From Cryobacterium sp. Y29 (lineage in GTDB: Bacteria > Actinomycetota > Actinomycetes > Actinomycetales > Microbacteriaceae): 33,446 bases of DNA. Below are positions 32,901 to 33,446 of this stretch, in pieces. The notes beneath the pieces were generated by a model. That model saw nothing but the letters and a program-made list of their open reading frames with translations. It made no database searches and had not been told where the DNA came from. Made by a program: the position numbers and the translations under genes. The stretch is taken from positions 1 to 33,446 of the forward strand of contig NZ_PJJN01000020.1 of NCBI RefSeq assembly GCF_002929825.1. Direction: 5' to 3'. Positions within the stretch are counted from its first letter, which is position 1; every line of letters begins with the position of its first letter.

Positions 32901-33446
32901 GGGTAGATGACCTGGTGACCCTCATCGACCAGTACGGCGACGTGAACGAGCGCGCCGACGTGCTGCGCTTTGCGAAGATCGCCAACCAGGGACTGGGCGA
33001 AGGCCTGGCGACCACGCTGCGCGAGCACGAGAGCTGGGGCGCGGTCGAGGCCGCGCTACGCCACTCCGAGGCCGCCGGCATGGACCCCGCCGACACCATC
33101 CGCCAGGCGTGGACGCAACGCGATATGGCCAACGCCCAAGACCAGGCCGCCGTACTGGCCTCCCGGATCAGCGACAACACAGACCGCCACCTGGCCACCG
33201 TGCCGGCCGACCAGAAGAAGGCCGCACCGGCAGTGCCGGCCTGGATCGCACCGCGACGCTCGATCGACTCCGAACACACCATCCCCGAGTGGCGCGAACA
33301 CCTGGCCGAACGCTACGACTACCTACACACCCGCCTCGAGGAGCGCGGCGCGACAATCGCGGCCGAACAGCCCGAGTGGGCAAGCGAGCTAGGAGAGGTT
33401 CCCGCCGACACCGACCGCCGGCAGCAGTGGACGGAACTTGCCGCCG
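29975..33446 (+). CDS. traA: MobF relaxase-helicase TraA, N-terminal and central parts (continues at base 1)
   Basis: This protein nicks oriT, stays bound to the cut strand and unwinds the plasmid for transfer. The first 300 residues are the relaxase: tyrosines in GDGYAYYTS at 11-19, and the His triad at 253, 264 and 266 (FRHYDSR and LHDHLVV). The His spacing matches TrwC. About 100 extra residues precede the triad compared with TrwC, as in actinobacterial members. The helicase has Walker A GPAGTGKTT at 591-599 and Walker B VVDEAG at 671-676. The frame is open to the window end and continues to base 524, giving about 1304 residues. The start is MMTMHIL, with GAGG upstream. Confidence 0.95.
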   Translation, partial: MMTMHILSAGDGYAYYTSETASGDVKRETGQELGDYYTAEGNPPGVWVGSGLAALGVSGTVTEEQMKALFGEGLHPDAEQIIAAAQGQGKTADEAIELAKLGRGYYSYKQGTTGLREQIGTGYSDFTRINHREPNAEERRVIRVREGAQAFRTAKGRQPADKEELGRFITAATRPTQQAVAGFDLVFSPAKSVSTLWGLGDNETRKVIEEEHEAAISDTIGYLEREAIATRAGTNGVAQIDVEGGLIATRFRHYDSRNGDPQLHDHLVVANKVKGVDGKWRTIDSKLLHRQGVAASEFYNQRVMDRVTDRLELATELREVTPGKRPVVEIAGIDARLTAGFSTRSAGIKKAMVTLESDYRETHGRTPDAKARIALAQQATLDTRPQKLHARALSALRPLWRVQAGALVGDRAVGGILETAQAHARDDSTPKAPAQNITLAQAAAHVVETVSEHHAVWGPHTIEAETRRYIQAQRSAGNTVEGTVEQITQHALSTDSITVTPPAPHGAFQPLTRRDGTSIYEHKGRQLLTSRSILAAEDTLLDAARTRTASPVSRDVFDQVAAKEGQHLDAGQRELARVFATSSTRLVVGSGPAGTGKTTALRVAARAVEAQGGKVIGLAPSATAAAVLKDAIEIDAKTIHSFTFQKGSLAELLQQTERIEGLDLNPGDVIVVDEAGMAGTTNLAKVTRIAQLHGAHVRLIGDDRQLSAVEAGGALRLLENEVGSVKLDQLHRFSNNDEAEATKLLRDPATTGDPFAWYVTNDRVAGGSVDRMSGEVFSAWQSDTTAGLHSVMLAQQNSTVAELNARAQAFRMSEGIVKGKESAALRDGLAAYEGDTVVTRVNNSQLKVSGGRDIVKNGDLWTVKKAHPDGTLTVSHQSTGGTITLPKEYVTGAVELGYSSTIHRAQGMTADTAHVLADSSTSRELAYVGLTRGKHENHLYVETADAQPVSDVLDQIAGNADGMLSATETIRAEQARVDDLVTLIDQYGDVNERADVLRFAKIANQGLGEGLATTLREHESWGAVEAALRHSEAAGMDPADTIRQAWTQRDMANAQDQAAVLASRISDNTDRHLATVPADQKKAAPAVPAWIAPRRSIDSEHTIPEWREHLAERYDYLHTRLEERGATIAAEQPEWASELGEVPADTDRRQQWTELAA
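33366..33446. repeat. Terminal direct repeat, second copy
   Basis: This is the second copy of the 81-base end overlap and equals bases 1-81. It lies inside the coding region of the relaxase and most likely duplicates the same DNA rather than being a real second copy. Confidence 0.93.

Noticed and set aside
32162..33028. A 288-residue open frame on the minus strand
   Set aside because: Antisense to the helicase part of the relaxase, with low-complexity composition and no known domain.

Overview
The window is a complete circular plasmid from a high-GC Gram-positive bacterium. The first 81 bases are repeated exactly as the last 81, so the contig closes into a circle of about 33,365 bp, and the relaxase gene runs across the junction. 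The high GC content, frequent GTG starts, strong AGGAGG-type ribosome binding sites and the SCO6880-type conjugation ATPases point to Actinomycetota. A Micrococcales-like host is my best inference; I cannot name a species.

Layout. (1) 598-12054, minus strand: a tightly packed conjugation operon. In transcription order it encodes a ParA/MinD-like ATPase, a small two-TM (VirB2-like) protein, a single-TM (VirB8/TcpC-like) protein, a VirB6/TrbL-like channel protein, an SCO6880-family membrane protein, a VirB4-like ATPase, a bifunctional cell-wall hydrolase, a small membrane protein, two unknown proteins, a VirD4/TraG coupling protein and a DUF4913 protein. Several stop/start codons overlap. (2) 12374-15789, plus strand: regulation, replication and partition. 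It holds a winged-helix regulator, a small basic protein, a probable Rep protein, a striking array of 7-bp repeats, ParA and a small ParB-like partner. A NrdH-like redoxin follows. (3) 16161-25690: cargo rich in defence genes. It holds an AbiV-like protein, a GNAT acetyltransferase, a membrane coiled-coil protein, a serine recombinase, a 903-residue SF1 helicase with a large unrecognised N-terminal region, and a divergent BcgI-like restriction-modification pair. (4) 25941-29221: small accessory genes, comprising a mini-ORF, a probable structured RNA leader, an LPD29 protein, a HicA / unknown / HicB-like toxin-antitoxin cluster and an HNH-type protein. (5) 29269 to the end and on to 524: a small helical protein divergent from the MobF relaxase-helicase TraA, with the likely oriT between them.

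How it works together. The relaxase nicks oriT, the VirD4-like protein couples it to the minimal Gram-positive type IV secretion machine of region 1, and the hydrolase opens the wall. Rep, the heptad array, ParA and ParB-like keep the plasmid stable, helped by the HicAB-like module and the RM system, which can act as addiction and as phage defence. The most interesting parts are the heptad array (14414-14690), the helicase next to the BcgI-like system (19252-25690), the multi-stem leader at 26234-26514 and the three-gene HicA operon.
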